A DNA stretch of 64,000 nt from JACTMI01 sp964618415 (GCA_964618415.1 CAZUAT010000006.1:1-64000); one strand, 5' to 3'; positions 8,593 through 18,056 are shown, counted from the stretch's first letter. The notes: generated by a model from the sequence alone, not told the origin. Made by a program: numbers and translations.

Positions 8593-10128
8593 CTATGGCG
8601 CCGTGGCGCTCCAGCCGGTGGTCGAGCCGTTGTTGAAGCCGTGGCGGAAGATCACGCTGGTACCGGGCTCGAATCCCAGGCAGGCCGGGAAACTCGCCGC
8701 GCGCGACACGACGTGCGAGACCATCTGCGCCGGCACCCGATCGGGCGCCACGCCGTACGGGTGCCCCTGCCCGAACGTGTAGCTGACATTGCCGGTGACT
8801 CCACCGCTCAGCAGGTGGCAGTAGGACATGACCGTGCCGTTGGCCTGACCGGGCGATCCTCCCGTCGTGCTGCCCAGCCCCGGAAGGGTCGCCGGCGCGC
8901 CGCCAGGGTTGCAGGCGCAGCCGCTCACGTTCCAGTTCTGGGTCCCCGCGTTGCAGCTGTCCCCGTTGCCCTGCTCGTTGACGTAGCAGCGGTCGACCTG
9001 GCTCGGATTGCCACCGTTGTTGGCATAGCAGTGGGTGTGCCGCGACGAGAAGTTGTGGCCGATCTCGTGCGAGGTCGCCATCAGGTCCCACACCACGGTC
9101 GGATTCTCGTAGGTGAAGTTGCCGGTCATGTTGCCGGTATAGCCGTACGCGCCGCCGTAGTTGCCACTGCCGGTGAACGTACACCCGGAGCCGGTGGTGT
9201 TGTAGTTGAACGGTCCGCCGCACAGCACGCTGAGCCAGGCCACGCCGCCGCCCGACGACTTGCCGCTCATCATGTGGGCGATGGTGCGCGTCTGGCCCAC
9301 CATGTTGTCGTTCCAGTGCTTGCCGAAGTCGAACAGGTTGCAGATCGAGCTGGTCTGGTTCCATGGGTCGGCGGCGCTCGTCCAGAGGCGCAGATAGGAG
9401 ATCTGCAGCGACGTGCCGACCTCCTCCTCGTAAAGGAGCGACATGTAGGCCATCAGGTCGGCCACGTAGTTGACCGCATCCTCGGTGTCGCCGAACCGGC
9501 TGTAGAACTCGAAGTCGGAGTCGATGGCCACCCGCGCGGTGTAGCCCGGCGGCGTCCCGCCGAGCGGAGCGGCCTCGGGCACGGCGGCCGCGCCGAAGTC
9601 GAGCGGATCACCGGGCTGGGCGAGATCCGGCTGCTCGCAGCGGAACGACCGACCCTCTGGTCGGGCGACGTCGACGCGGCGCACCTGCGGCACGCCGTCG
9701 GCGCCGGGCAGGATCAGGCGGAAGCCGTGCCAGTCGGAGGCGATGCCGCGCACGGTCCCGTCCGCGAGCGCCGAAACGAGGACCCGGGAGCCGGGTACTC
9801 CCTCGAACACGCCGCTGAATCGCACCGTTCCCGGTCGATCGAGAAGGCGCTCGGACTGACCGTCGTGAGCCACCAGGCGCGCGTCCTCGGTGAACACCTC
9901 GACGCGCGCACCGACGAACGTCTCGGCGCGCGCTGCGTCCGGATCGTGAATGCCCACGATCCGCACAGCGGCAGCGGGAGCGAGCGCGGGGGCAACCCTC
10001 GCGAGATCCGCGGCGGCAATCTCGCGCGGCGGCGACTGTGGTCCACCGTCCGAGGCGGCAGCAACGGCTCCGCCGGCGCAGGTCGCCACAATGGCGATAC
10101 CGGCAATCCACTCGAATCGCTTGATCAT
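8593..10128 (-). CDS. Secreted metzincin-type zinc metalloprotease
   Basis: 511 aa with a signal peptide (MIKRFEWIAGIAIVATCAGG...). The catalytic zinc site is HEIGHNFSSRHTH, the HExxHxxGxxH-like pattern of metzincins with the third ligand His. A Met-turn candidate TVMSYCH follows about 90 residues later. The region between holds many cysteines (probable disulfides). The N-terminal third resembles the propeptide-like region of reprolysin-type bacterial proteases. The C-terminus ends IFRHGFNNGSTTGWSATAP, a Phe/Gly/Trp tail that looks like a sorting or anchoring tail; this last point is inference. Substrate unknown. Confidence 0.85.
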   Translation of the reverse strand: MIKRFEWIAGIAIVATCAGGAVAAASDGGPQSPPREIAAADLARVAPALAPAAAVRIVGIHDPDAARAETFVGARVEVFTEDARLVAHDGQSERLLDRPGTVRFSGVFEGVPGSRVLVSALADGTVRGIASDWHGFRLILPGADGVPQVRRVDVARPEGRSFRCEQPDLAQPGDPLDFGAAAVPEAAPLGGTPPGYTARVAIDSDFEFYSRFGDTEDAVNYVADLMAYMSLLYEEEVGTSLQISYLRLWTSAADPWNQTSSICNLFDFGKHWNDNMVGQTRTIAHMMSGKSSGGGVAWLSVLCGGPFNYNTTGSGCTFTGSGNYGGAYGYTGNMTGNFTYENPTVVWDLMATSHEIGHNFSSRHTHCYANNGGNPSQVDRCYVNEQGNGDSCNAGTQNWNVSGCACNPGGAPATLPGLGSTTGGSPGQANGTVMSYCHLLSGGVTGNVSYTFGQGHPYGVAPDRVPAQMVSHVVSRAASFPACLGFEPGTSVIFRHGFNNGSTTGWSATAP

Positions 10129-10199
10129 GGTCGGCTCCGTCTTCGGCCTGCAGAGAACTGTCGGCCGAGCTTACACCCCCGGGCCGGGCACCGGGCAGG

Positions 10200-10919
10200 T
10201 CAGAGTTCGGCCCGCACCCAGGCGGAGCGCCGCATCCGACCGGCGATTCGCTCGATCTGGCGCTGGTAACCGCGGCTGCTGACCCCCGGGTGCCAGCTCG
10301 AGGGGCGGGAGAGCCCCGCGGCCAGCTGCGCCGCCTCGCCCGCGTCCAGCGCCGCCGCCGACTTGCCGAAATATCGCCGGGCGGCGTTCTCGCATCCCCA
10401 GACGCCCGGCCCGAACTCGACGACGTTGAGGTAAGTCTCCAGGATCCGTCGCTTGTCCAGGTGACGCTCGAGCTGCCGGGTCAGCAGCGCCTCCTCGACC
10501 TTGCGCAACGGGTTGCGGGAGGGCGACAGCCAGAGGTTCTTGGCCAGCTGCTGGGTCAGCGTCGAGGCGCCACGCGGCAGCTCCCTCTCCTCCCAGGCCT
10601 GCTTCGCCGCGGCACGGATCTCCTCCACCGCAAAGCCGCGGTGCGAGAAGAAGTCGATGTCCTCGGCCACCACCACGGCGTGCTTGAGTTCCGCCGAAAT
10701 CGCGCGGTAGGCAACGAAGCGCAGGCGGGCGTCGCCACGTCGGCCGGCCGCTTTCTCGGCGGCGTTCCAGCGCTCCAGAAACGCCGTGGTCGCGGGATTC
10801 TCGCGCGCCAGCGCGGCCACGTCGGGCCAGGTGGCGACCCGGTAGCCGGCCCAGCCGGCCGGCGCCAGCGCCAGCAGTGTGAGCGCGCGCACGATCCACC
10901 GCCGCAGACTGCGTCTCAT
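10200..10919 (-). CDS. mtgA: Monofunctional biosynthetic peptidoglycan transglycosylase
   Basis: Polymerises lipid II into glycan strands (GT51 family). It is 239 aa, typical for MtgA. One N-terminal membrane anchor (residues about 8-25) precedes the GT51 motifs: EDIDFFSHRGF with the catalytic Glu, GASTLTQQLAKNLWLSPSRNPLRKVEEALL, and KRRILETYLNVVEFG. An open frame continues upstream, but ATG 10919 directly precedes the anchor and has a GGTGG-type ribosome site. Divergent from the small membrane protein at 11003. Confidence 0.95.
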   Translation of the reverse strand: MRRSLRRWIVRALTLLALAPAGWAGYRVATWPDVAALARENPATTAFLERWNAAEKAAGRRGDARLRFVAYRAISAELKHAVVVAEDIDFFSHRGFAVEEIRAAAKQAWEERELPRGASTLTQQLAKNLWLSPSRNPLRKVEEALLTRQLERHLDKRRILETYLNVVEFGPGVWGCENAARRYFGKSAAALDAGEAAQLAAGLSRPSSWHPGVSSRGYQRQIERIAGRMRRSAWVRAEL

Positions 10920-11002
10920 GCCGATCCACCCCGGTGGGACCACGCCGCCGCGCACCTCATGTCGAGAAAGCTTGCCACGGTGCGCTGCTAGATTGAGCGG
11001 CA

Positions 11003-11455
11003 ATGGGCCCGGAAACCACGATGCAGCGGCTGGTGCGCGCCGCCGCCTGGCTGGCCGGCGGCGCCGGTCTGCTCGGGTTCGCCGCCAGCGTCGACAAAGA
11101 CCTCCTGCCGCCGCTCGCTCCCGGCTGGATCTGGCCACTTCACCTGGCGCTGGCCGCCCTCGGTCTGCTCGCCGGCCGCCTCGCGCGCCGGCGTGGAGTC
11201 GAGATCGACCGGGCGCGATTCGAGTATGCGGGCGACTCGCACGCGACGCGCGAGGAGGTGCGCGAGGCCCACCGGGAGGCCGAGCGGCTGCACCGGCTGA
11301 CCTGGGTCGCGCTGGCCCTGGCGCCGCTCCTGCTCGCCTACTGGCTGGCCTACGAAATGCCGCCCGGCTATCCCTGGGGGCGCGCCCTGCCCGTCGCGCC
11401 GCTGGTCGGCCTGACGGTCAGCGCCCTCCTGCCGCCGCCGCGATCCCGGGTCTAG
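11003..11455 (+). CDS. Small membrane protein of unknown function
   Basis: 150 aa, not recognised. Hydrophobic segments lie at about 9-28, 38-57, 98-116 and 126-142, suggesting four membrane helices. A charged, Glu/Arg-rich cytoplasmic-type loop (residues 60-97, AREEVREAHREAERLH-like) lies between helices 2 and 3. It is convergent with the PhzF-like gene, overlapping it by 4 bases. Confidence 0.6.
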   Translation: MGPETTMQRLVRAAAWLAGGAGLLGFAASVDKDLLPPLAPGWIWPLHLALAALGLLAGRLARRRGVEIDRARFEYAGDSHATREEVREAHREAERLHRLTWVALALAPLLLAYWLAYEMPPGYPWGRALPVAPLVGLTVSALLPPPRSRV

Positions 11456-12276
11456 GGGGCAACTTCGGCGGCGCCGGTGAGCTGCGCCGTGAATACCGTC
11501 ACGGCGTGGCCGCGCAGGCGGACCCGGTCGCCGGCCAGGGCGACTTCGACGCGGCCGCCGCGACGCGAGACCTGGCGTCCCACCAGTTCGGTGCGCCCCA
11601 ACCGCTCGGCCCAGAACGGCGCCAGGGCGCAATGAGCCGAACCGGTGACGGGATCCTCGGGCACTCCGATCGCCGGCGCGAAGAAGCGCGACACGAAATC
11701 GAAGTCGCGCTCCGGATCGGCCTCGGCGGTGACGATCACGCCGCGCGCCGGCAGGGAGGCGAGCACCGCCAGGTCCGGTGTCAGGGCACGCACCGCCCAC
11801 TCGTCGGCGAGCAGCGCCAGGAAGTCCTCCCCGCAGCTCTGCCACTGCGTGACCGGAGCGCCGAGCGCCGCGTCGAGGCCGTGCGGAGGCGTCGCGGCGA
11901 CCGGAGCGCGGCTCGGAAAGTCGAGCTCGATCCGCCCGCCCTCCGCCGGCCGCGCCGACAGCTCGCCGGACAGCGTCTCGAAGATCGCCGGCTGGCCGGC
12001 CTCGAGCAGTCCGGTCTCCCACAGCACGTGCGCGGAGGCGAGCGTGGCATGGCCGCACAGCTTGACCTCGGCCGCCGGCGTGAACCAGCGCAGCTGCCAG
12101 TGTTCGGCTTGCGGCCAGAGAAATGCGGTCTCGGAGAGGTTCATCTCCGCCGCGAAGGCGCGCATCCAGCGCTCCGGAGCCGGCCGCTCGAGCGGCACGA
12201 CCCCGGCCGGGTTGCCCGCAAACGCTTCTTCGGTGAACGCATCCACCTGCCAGATCCGTGTCCCGGTCGTCTTCAT
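11452..12276 (-). CDS. PhzF-family isomerase-like protein
   Basis: 274 aa, normal family length. WQVDAFTEEAFAGNPAGVV opens the protein and is the family signature. MNLSETAFL carries the conserved catalytic Glu, KLCGHATLASAHVL follows, and the second half has EDPVTGSAHCALAPFW. PhzF-like proteins are diaminopimelate-epimerase-fold isomerases. Most members, including one without phenazine genes nearby as here, have unknown substrates. It is probably co-transcribed with lhgO, 36 bases upstream. Confidence 0.88.
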   Translation of the reverse strand: MKTTGTRIWQVDAFTEEAFAGNPAGVVPLERPAPERWMRAFAAEMNLSETAFLWPQAEHWQLRWFTPAAEVKLCGHATLASAHVLWETGLLEAGQPAIFETLSGELSARPAEGGRIELDFPSRAPVAATPPHGLDAALGAPVTQWQSCGEDFLALLADEWAVRALTPDLAVLASLPARGVIVTAEADPERDFDFVSRFFAPAIGVPEDPVTGSAHCALAPFWAERLGRTELVGRQVSRRGGRVEVALAGDRVRLRGHAVTVFTAQLTGAAEVAP

Positions 12277-12312
12277 CGCTGCTCCTCTGCCCTCTATCGT
12301 GTGCGATCCGTG

Positions 12313-13518
12313 TCAAGCCGCCGCCGCGATCGCCGCCCGCGCCGCGATCTCCTCGCCGATTGCCAGCGATGCGGTGGCCGCGGGCGACGGCGCGTTGAGC
12401 ACGTGCAGCATCCTGTCCGCCTCCAGCCAGACGAAATCGTCGACCAGCCGACCGTCGCGCCCGAGCGCCTGCGCGCGCACGCCGCAGCCGGCCGGCCGCA
12501 AGGCGTCGTCGGTGAGCTCGGGCAGCAGCCGGCGCAGTTCGGCGGCAAAGCGCCTCCGGCTCCATGCCCGCCGGTACTCGCGCCAGCCGATTCCGGCGTA
12601 GCGCGGCGCGAATCGCCAGAAGCCGGGGAAACCGAGCGTCGCCATCGCGTCGGCCGGGGAGAAGGCGGCGCGCGAATAGCCCTCCCGCTTCCAGGCCAGA
12701 ACGGCGTTCGGTCCCGCCTCGATCGCGCCGTCGATCCGCCGCGTGAAGTGGACTCCGAGAAACGGCAGGTCGGGGTCCGGCACCGGGTAGATCAGGCCGC
12801 GAACCAGGTGGCGCGCGGCCGGCACGAGCTCGCAGTAGTCGCCGCGAAACGGCACGATGCGCACGCCCGGTTCGAGGCCGGCGGCCACCGCCAGCCGATC
12901 GCTTCCCAGGCCTGCACAGCCGACCAGGAACGGCGCCGCCCAGCGCGCCCCCTGCGACGTTTCGGCGATGACCTGGCCGTCCCGGCGCCGGATCCCGGTC
13001 ACCCGCGCCGCCGTTTCGATACGGCCGCCAGCGGCTCGCAGGTCGTCCGCCAGCGCCGCCGCGACGCGGCGGTAGTCGACGATGCCGGTCTCGGCAACGT
13101 GCAGGGCCGCGACGCCGGCGGCGTGCGGCTCGACCTCCCGCAGGCCGGACGCATCCAGGCGCTCGAGTCCGACCAGGCCGTTGGCCCGGCCGCGCCGCTC
13201 GAGTTCGTCGAGCCGCGTCAGCTCGGCCTCGTCGAGGGCCACGACGAGCTTGCCGCACCGTTCGTGGGGGATGCCGCGCTCGGCCAGGTAGGCGTAGATC
13301 GCCCTGCGCCCGGCGGCGCAGGTCTCGGCCTTGCGGCTGCCAGGTCGGTAGTAGAGGCCGGCGTGGATGACGCCGCTGTTGTGGCCCGTCTGATGGGCGG
13401 CCAGCTCCGGCCCCGCTTCGAGCAGCGTCACCGCGCGCCCGTGGCCGACCGCCAGCGCGCGCGCGGCGGCGAGACCGACGATCCCTCCGCCCACCACCAG
13501 GATCTCCGCCGTGCGCAT
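12313..13518 (-). CDS. lhgO: L-2-hydroxyglutarate oxidase/dehydrogenase
   Basis: FAD-dependent oxidation of L-2-hydroxyglutarate to 2-oxoglutarate. It is 401 aa. The N-terminal dinucleotide fold EILVVGGGIVGLAAARAL and the family segments HQTGHNSGVIHAGLYY, CGKLVVALDE, ETGIVDYRRV and FRGDYCEL are clear, and the C-terminus has HVLNAPSPAATASLAIG. A long in-frame extension upstream lacks homology, so ATG 13518 is chosen. The opposite-strand bactofilin gene begins 145 bases away. Confidence 0.93.
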   Translation of the reverse strand: MRTAEILVVGGGIVGLAAARALAVGHGRAVTLLEAGPELAAHQTGHNSGVIHAGLYYRPGSRKAETCAAGRRAIYAYLAERGIPHERCGKLVVALDEAELTRLDELERRGRANGLVGLERLDASGLREVEPHAAGVAALHVAETGIVDYRRVAAALADDLRAAGGRIETAARVTGIRRRDGQVIAETSQGARWAAPFLVGCAGLGSDRLAVAAGLEPGVRIVPFRGDYCELVPAARHLVRGLIYPVPDPDLPFLGVHFTRRIDGAIEAGPNAVLAWKREGYSRAAFSPADAMATLGFPGFWRFAPRYAGIGWREYRRAWSRRRFAAELRRLLPELTDDALRPAGCGVRAQALGRDGRLVDDFVWLEADRMLHVLNAPSPAATASLAIGEEIAARAAIAAAA

Positions 13519-13662
13519 CGGGCCTGGATCCTCGCACGCCGGCGGGGATGATGTAATGCTCCATAGCGCGACGGACCCCGACCGTGGCCTGATCGCGCTT
13601 CGGTCGCGGCGCCCCGCGGCGCCGTCCGTCCACGAGTCCGGCGACCAGGAGGTAGAAGAACC

Positions 13663-14241
13663 ATGTGGAAGCGAGAGAACGAGACCGCCGCCCCGGCATC
13701 GACGCCGACCGCCACCCCGCCCCCGGCCGGCGCGCCGTCCGCAGCGCCGAACCCGATGCGGGTCGATGGCGACGCCCGGCCGGCAGGCAGCAGCGAGCGA
13801 GCGGTGCTCTCCCCGTCGATCGTGCTGCGCGGCGAGGTGTCTGGCGACGAGGACCTGCTGGTCGAAGGCCGCGTCGAGGGCAAGATCTCCCTGCGCCAGA
13901 ACGTCATCACGGTGGGGCCGAAGGGACGCGTGACGGCCGACGTCCACGCGCGGGCGATCCTGATCGAGGGCGAAGTCGAGGGCAATCTCGCCGCTGAGGA
14001 GCAGATCGTGCTGCGCAAGTCGGCACGCGTGCGCGGCGACCTCGTCGCCCCCCGCGTCACCATCGAGGATGGCGCGCGCTTCAAGGGCACGATCGACATG
14101 GAGCCGAAGGCGGCACGCACCGGCGCGCCGTCCACCAACGCGCAGGCCTCGAACTCCGGCGGGCGCCCGGGTGGCCCGAACGCCAAGGAGGAGAGCGGAC
14201 CGCGCCCGGTCGAGGCGAAGTCCGCCGCACAGGCGCGCTGA
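13663..14241 (+). CDS. Bactofilin
   Basis: Polymer-forming cytoskeletal protein. It is 192 aa. A disordered Pro/Ala-rich N-terminus (1-45) is followed by the bactofilin beta-helix core (about 47-150) with the repeated turns LRGEVSGDEDLLVEGRVEG, VTVGPKGRVTADVHARA and IEGEVEGNLAAEEQ. A disordered Gly/Pro-rich tail (150-192) ends the protein. Bactofilins self-assemble at the membrane and help set cell shape or recruit envelope enzymes. The next gene follows after 7 bases, so co-transcription is likely. Confidence 0.92.
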   Translation: MWKRENETAAPASTPTATPPPAGAPSAAPNPMRVDGDARPAGSSERAVLSPSIVLRGEVSGDEDLLVEGRVEGKISLRQNVITVGPKGRVTADVHARAILIEGEVEGNLAAEEQIVLRKSARVRGDLVAPRVTIEDGARFKGTIDMEPKAARTGAPSTNAQASNSGGRPGGPNAKEESGPRPVEAKSAAQAR

Positions 14242-14248
14242 TCGCCCG

Positions 14249-14956
14249 ATGAGCTGGATCCGTCCGTCGGCCGGGCGCGGAGACGCGCTCGCCGACGTTC
14301 CACTGCCGAGCGATCCTCCGCCGCCGGCCGAGCACCCCACGGCCGGGCTCAAGCACGTCTTCGCGCGTCTGCGGCGGCCGGGCGCCTCGGTGCTCGACCT
14401 CGGGCCGGCGCTGGCGGCCAACGTCGCATTCTTCAATCCGTTCGGCGCGCGCCTGCGCATCGCAGACCTCGACGCGGCGATCGACGAGGCGCACGCCCGT
14501 GACGTTCCGCTCCCGGTCTGGGAGCGGAACCTCGATCGCCTGCTGCCGCTGCGGGACGACGAACGCTTCGACCTCGTGCTCGCCTGGGACCTGCCCAACT
14601 ACGTCGGCCGCGAGCAGTGGTCGGCGTTTGCGCGCCGCCTGACGCCGCGCATTGCTCCGGGAGGTGCGTTGCATCTGCTGGCCCGGGTCGGCACGAACAT
14701 GCCCGCCCGTCCCTGCCACTACCGGATCCTGTCGGCCGACGTGCTGTCGGAGGACGCGCTGCTGGCCGAGACGGTGCCGGCGCCGCGCCTGCCACACGCC
14801 GAAGTCGAACGACTGCACCCCGGTCTCGTCGCGCCGCGCAGCCACCTCGGCAAGCACGGGGTGCAGGAGTACGTGCTGGAACCGGCCGCGGAACACGATC
14901 TGCCGCCGCGCCGCGTAGCCCAGCCGCGCCAGCGCAGCCGCCCGCGTCCGGCTTGA
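14249..14956 (+). CDS. SAM-dependent methyltransferase-like protein
   Basis: 235 aa. The weak SAM-binding loop SVLDLGPALAANVAFF (residues 49-64) is followed by an acidic loop (RIADLDAAI) and FDLVLAWDLPNYV, the usual post-motif region of class I methyltransferases. The motif I pattern is GPA rather than GxGxG, so catalysis is not assured. It starts 7 bases after the bactofilin stop and may act with it. The substrate cannot be inferred. Confidence 0.65.
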   Translation: MSWIRPSAGRGDALADVPLPSDPPPPAEHPTAGLKHVFARLRRPGASVLDLGPALAANVAFFNPFGARLRIADLDAAIDEAHARDVPLPVWERNLDRLLPLRDDERFDLVLAWDLPNYVGREQWSAFARRLTPRIAPGGALHLLARVGTNMPARPCHYRILSADVLSEDALLAETVPAPRLPHAEVERLHPGLVAPRSHLGKHGVQEYVLEPAAEHDLPPRRVAQPRQRSRPRPA

Positions 14957-15023
14957 AGCGGCCTGGCGGGCCACGCGCGTCGGCTCGCACACGGCATGCT
15001 AGCCTCCGAGGGGACTTCGCCCC

Positions 15024-17384
15024 GTGAGCACGACACCGATTCCAGAGGCCGTCCTCGAAGCCCTTGACGACGCCGCAGTGATCACCGACGGCGCCGGCAC
15101 GATCCTCTGGGCGAGCCGCCGGCTGCTCGAACTGTTCGGCTACTCCGCCGGCGAGGTCGCCGGGCGCAAGCTGCCGCGCCTGCTTTCCTGGGAAGCGCGC
15201 GACAGCGACGCGGAATCGACGGCTGCCACGGGCGTGCGCCGACTCGAGGCGTTCCGCAAGGGGGGCGAGCCGTTCCCGGTCGAGGTGCGGCGCGTGCCGC
15301 TGGATGAGGCGCGGACCCTGGTTCTCGTGCGCGACGTGACCGCGATCGTCACCGCGCGGGCGCGGCTGCGCGAGTTCACCCAGGCAATCGAGACGGCCAG
15401 CTCGGGAGTCGCGATCGCCGATCGCGATCTGAAACTGCGGCAGGTCAACGCGGCGCTAGCCGGGATGTTCGGGATCGAGCGCCAGGAGCTGCTCGGCCAG
15501 TCGCTGCGCACGCTGTTCCCCGCGGCACTGGCCGGCCACGAGTTCCGGGACCTGGTCGAGCTGCGCGGGCTGGCCACCGAAAGCGAAACCCGGCGCCGCG
15601 ACGGTACGCCGTTTCCGGTCGAGATCAGCTTCGACCCGGTGCTCGACGAAGACGGCAGTGCGGTCGGCGTGGTGGCGATCGTGCAGGACATCTCGGACCG
15701 CCGCCGCACCGCCGAGGCGCTGCGCGTCTCCGAAGAGCGCTACGCGCTCGCCGTGCGCGGGGCGGCGGACGGCATCTGGGACTGGGATCTCGTCCACGGC
15801 CGGGTCTACTACTCGGACCGCTGGCAGTCCCTGGTCGGGCTCGCGCCCGGGGACGTCGCGCCGTCGCCGGACGAGTGGTTCTCCCGCGTCCATGCCGAGG
15901 ACCTGCCGACGCTCACCGCGCGGCTCGACCGGCATCTGGCGGGCGAGACGACGCACTTCGAGATGGAGCACCGGGTTCTCCACGCCGACGGCACCTATCG
16001 CTGGATGCTGGCGCGCGGCGCCGCGGTCTGGGACGAAACGAACCGGGCGACCCGGATCGCCGGCTCGCAGACGGACATCACCGACCGCAAGGTCCACGAT
16101 CCCCTGACCGGGCTGCCCAATCGCGCCCTCTTCCTCGACCGCGTCGAGCAGGCGCGCGCCCACGCCCGACGGCAGCCCAAGGCGCTGTTCGCAGTGCTGT
16201 TTCTCGATCTCGACCGCTTCAAGGTAGTCAACGACAGCCTCGGCCACTCGGCGGGCGATCAGCTGCTGGTTCAGGTGGCGCGCCGCATCGAGGCCTGCCT
16301 GCGCGGCGGTGACACGGTGGCGCGCCCGGGAGGCGACGAGTTCACCATCCTGCTCGAGGCCATCGAGTCACCGGAAGAGGCGATGCAGGTCGCGCAGCGG
16401 ATCCACGACGCCCTGGCGCTGCCGTTCGCGATCAGCGGCCACGAGCTGTTCGTCACCGGCAGCATCGGCATCGCGCTGGCCGACCGCCTGGCCTCCGACC
16501 TGCCCGGCCTGGTGCGTGACGCCGACACCGCCATGTACCGCGCCAAGGTGATCGGGCGCGGCCGTTCGCAACTGTTCTCCGGCGAGATGCGCAGCGAGAT
16601 GCTGGCCCGCCTGCAGATCGAGACCGATCTTCGGCGCGGCCTCGAGCGCGACGAGTTCGAGGTCTACTACCAGCCGATCGTTTCGCTCAAGGGCAACGTG
16701 CTCACGGGCTTCGAGGCGCTGGTGCGCTGGCACCATCCCGAGCGCGGCCTGCTGCTGCCGTCCGCCTTCATCACCATCGCCGAAGAGACCGGCGCCATCC
16801 TCCCACTCGGCATGTGGGTGCTCCACGAGGCGTGCCGGCAGCTCGCGCAGTGGCGGGAACTCGAGCCGCAGTGGGCCGACCTGTCGATGAGCGTCAATCT
16901 CTCCCCCCGCCTGTTCAGCCAGCCGGACCTCGTCCGACTGGTTCGCGAGGCCCTGGAGGCCACGCGCGTGCCCGCCTCGGCACTCAAGCTCGAACTCACC
17001 GAAGGGGTGCTCATCGCCGAGCCCGACGAGGCGAACCGGATGCTGCGCGAACTGCGCCAGATGGGAGTCGGCATCTGCCTCGACGACTTCGGAACCGGCT
17101 ACTCGTCGCTCTCCTACCTCAACCGGTTCGCCATCGACGTGCTCAAGATCGACCGCTCGTTCGTCCGCGAGCTGAGCGAGGGAGGCGACAAGGTCGAGCT
17201 GGTACGCAACATCGTGCGCCTGGGCGCCGACCTCGGCCTGACGGTCGTGGCCGAGGGGGTCGAGACAGCCGATCAGCGGCGATTCCTGGTCGATCTCGAC
17301 TGTGAGCTGATGCAGGGCTTCGAGTTCAGCCGCCCGCTGCCTGCGGCGGACGTCTGGGCGCTGTTCCACGCGTCGCCCGGCTGA
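15024..17384 (+). CDS. PAS-GGDEF-EAL cyclic-di-GMP signalling protein
   Basis: 786 aa, with no membrane segment. Three PAS domains lie at about 8-112, 115-230 and 238-355. A GGDEF domain (about 360-520) has an intact active-site loop (RPGGDEFTIL). An EAL domain (about 535-785) has intact FEALVRW, LELTEG, DDFGTGYSS, LKIDRSF and VAEGVET. Both synthesis and hydrolysis of c-di-GMP are therefore possible, with PAS input from an unknown ligand. Start GTG 15024 is chosen for its position directly before the first PAS. Its last 59 bases overlap the convergent membrane-protein gene. Confidence 0.94.
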   Translation: MSTTPIPEAVLEALDDAAVITDGAGTILWASRRLLELFGYSAGEVAGRKLPRLLSWEARDSDAESTAATGVRRLEAFRKGGEPFPVEVRRVPLDEARTLVLVRDVTAIVTARARLREFTQAIETASSGVAIADRDLKLRQVNAALAGMFGIERQELLGQSLRTLFPAALAGHEFRDLVELRGLATESETRRRDGTPFPVEISFDPVLDEDGSAVGVVAIVQDISDRRRTAEALRVSEERYALAVRGAADGIWDWDLVHGRVYYSDRWQSLVGLAPGDVAPSPDEWFSRVHAEDLPTLTARLDRHLAGETTHFEMEHRVLHADGTYRWMLARGAAVWDETNRATRIAGSQTDITDRKVHDPLTGLPNRALFLDRVEQARAHARRQPKALFAVLFLDLDRFKVVNDSLGHSAGDQLLVQVARRIEACLRGGDTVARPGGDEFTILLEAIESPEEAMQVAQRIHDALALPFAISGHELFVTGSIGIALADRLASDLPGLVRDADTAMYRAKVIGRGRSQLFSGEMRSEMLARLQIETDLRRGLERDEFEVYYQPIVSLKGNVLTGFEALVRWHHPERGLLLPSAFITIAEETGAILPLGMWVLHEACRQLAQWRELEPQWADLSMSVNLSPRLFSQPDLVRLVREALEATRVPASALKLELTEGVLIAEPDEANRMLRELRQMGVGICLDDFGTGYSSLSYLNRFAIDVLKIDRSFVRELSEGGDKVELVRNIVRLGADLGLTVVAEGVETADQRRFLVDLDCELMQGFEFSRPLPAADVWALFHASPG

Positions 17385-17976
17385 CCCGCTCGGCCCGCCG
17401 GCGCATCCAGACGCGCACCAGCAGGTCGCCAGGCAGGAACAGCACGAACGTCATCGCAACGACCAGCACGGCGCACCAGACCGCCGGTGGCATCCAGGTC
17501 TGGTCGATCCCGAACGGCGCCCAGATCCAGTTGAGATTCTGCTCACGGGTGCCCAGCAGCATCCCCGCCGGCACGAGCAACGCCGCGAAGCCGGCCTCGA
17601 GTCGCAAGCCGCGGCGGTCGTGTCCCAGCCGCCCGACCAGCCAGAACAGCAGCGGCACCGTCCACAGGTGGAACAGCGACAGGCCGCGCAGCCAGAGCGG
17701 CTCGCCGGCGTCGAACATGTACTCGGTCCCGCCCACTGGATGCGTCCCGGTGAGCAGCCGTCCGAAGAAGTCGACCGCCCAGACCGTCTGAATCAGCAGC
17801 ACTCCGGCCAGCTGCGACGAGGCGAGCAGCGCGCTGCCGCGCCAGATCGCCACCAGGGTGGCGAAGTTCGCGAAGTCGCACAGCCAGAGGAAGTTTGTCC
17901 AGCCGTTCTCGCGCCAGTAGAGCGGCACCCAGACGAGCATCCAGGCCGTGAACGCGAGGCGCACCCCGATCGGCAC
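17326..17976 (-). CDS. Conserved multi-pass membrane protein of unknown function
   Basis: 216 aa with six or seven hydrophobic segments. Conspicuous Trp- and Phe-rich motifs are NGWTNFLWLCDFANF, TGTHPVGGTEYMFD and NLNWIWAPFG; they recall a membrane family common in actinobacteria and acidobacteria without assigned role. The start is uncertain: GTG 17976 is preferred, GTG 17964 is possible, and neither has a clear ribosome site. It lies just downstream of the TonB receptor terminator. The C-terminus overlaps the convergent signalling gene. Confidence 0.7.
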   Translation of the reverse strand: MPIGVRLAFTAWMLVWVPLYWRENGWTNFLWLCDFANFATLVAIWRGSALLASSQLAGVLLIQTVWAVDFFGRLLTGTHPVGGTEYMFDAGEPLWLRGLSLFHLWTVPLLFWLVGRLGHDRRGLRLEAGFAALLVPAGMLLGTREQNLNWIWAPFGIDQTWMPPAVWCAVLVVAMTFVLFLPGDLLVRVWMRRRAERVSRATRGTAPRRPPQAAGG

Positions 17977-18004
17977 CGCCCGCGACCGGTCGGGCGGAAC
18001 AGAA

Positions 18005-18035
18005 AGGGCCGGGACCCGCGAGGAGTCCCGGCCCA
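18005..18035 (-). terminator. Intrinsic terminator after the TonB-dependent receptor
   Basis: A 10-bp perfect G+C stem (18006-18015 with 18025-18034) has a 9-base loop. On the minus strand it is followed by TTTCTGTT. It lies about 25 bases after the receptor stop codon at 18057. Confidence 0.8.
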
Positions 18036-18056
18036 GATCGGCGGCGCGCGACGGGG

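Noticed and set aside
11452..12276. Phenazine biosynthesis function for the PhzF-like gene.
   Set aside because: No other phz genes are nearby; most PhzF-like proteins have other or unknown substrates.
17326..17384. Frameshift or misassembly at the overlap of the signalling gene and the membrane-protein gene.
   Set aside because: Both proteins end naturally and convincingly; a 59-base convergent overlap is unremarkable in such compact DNA.
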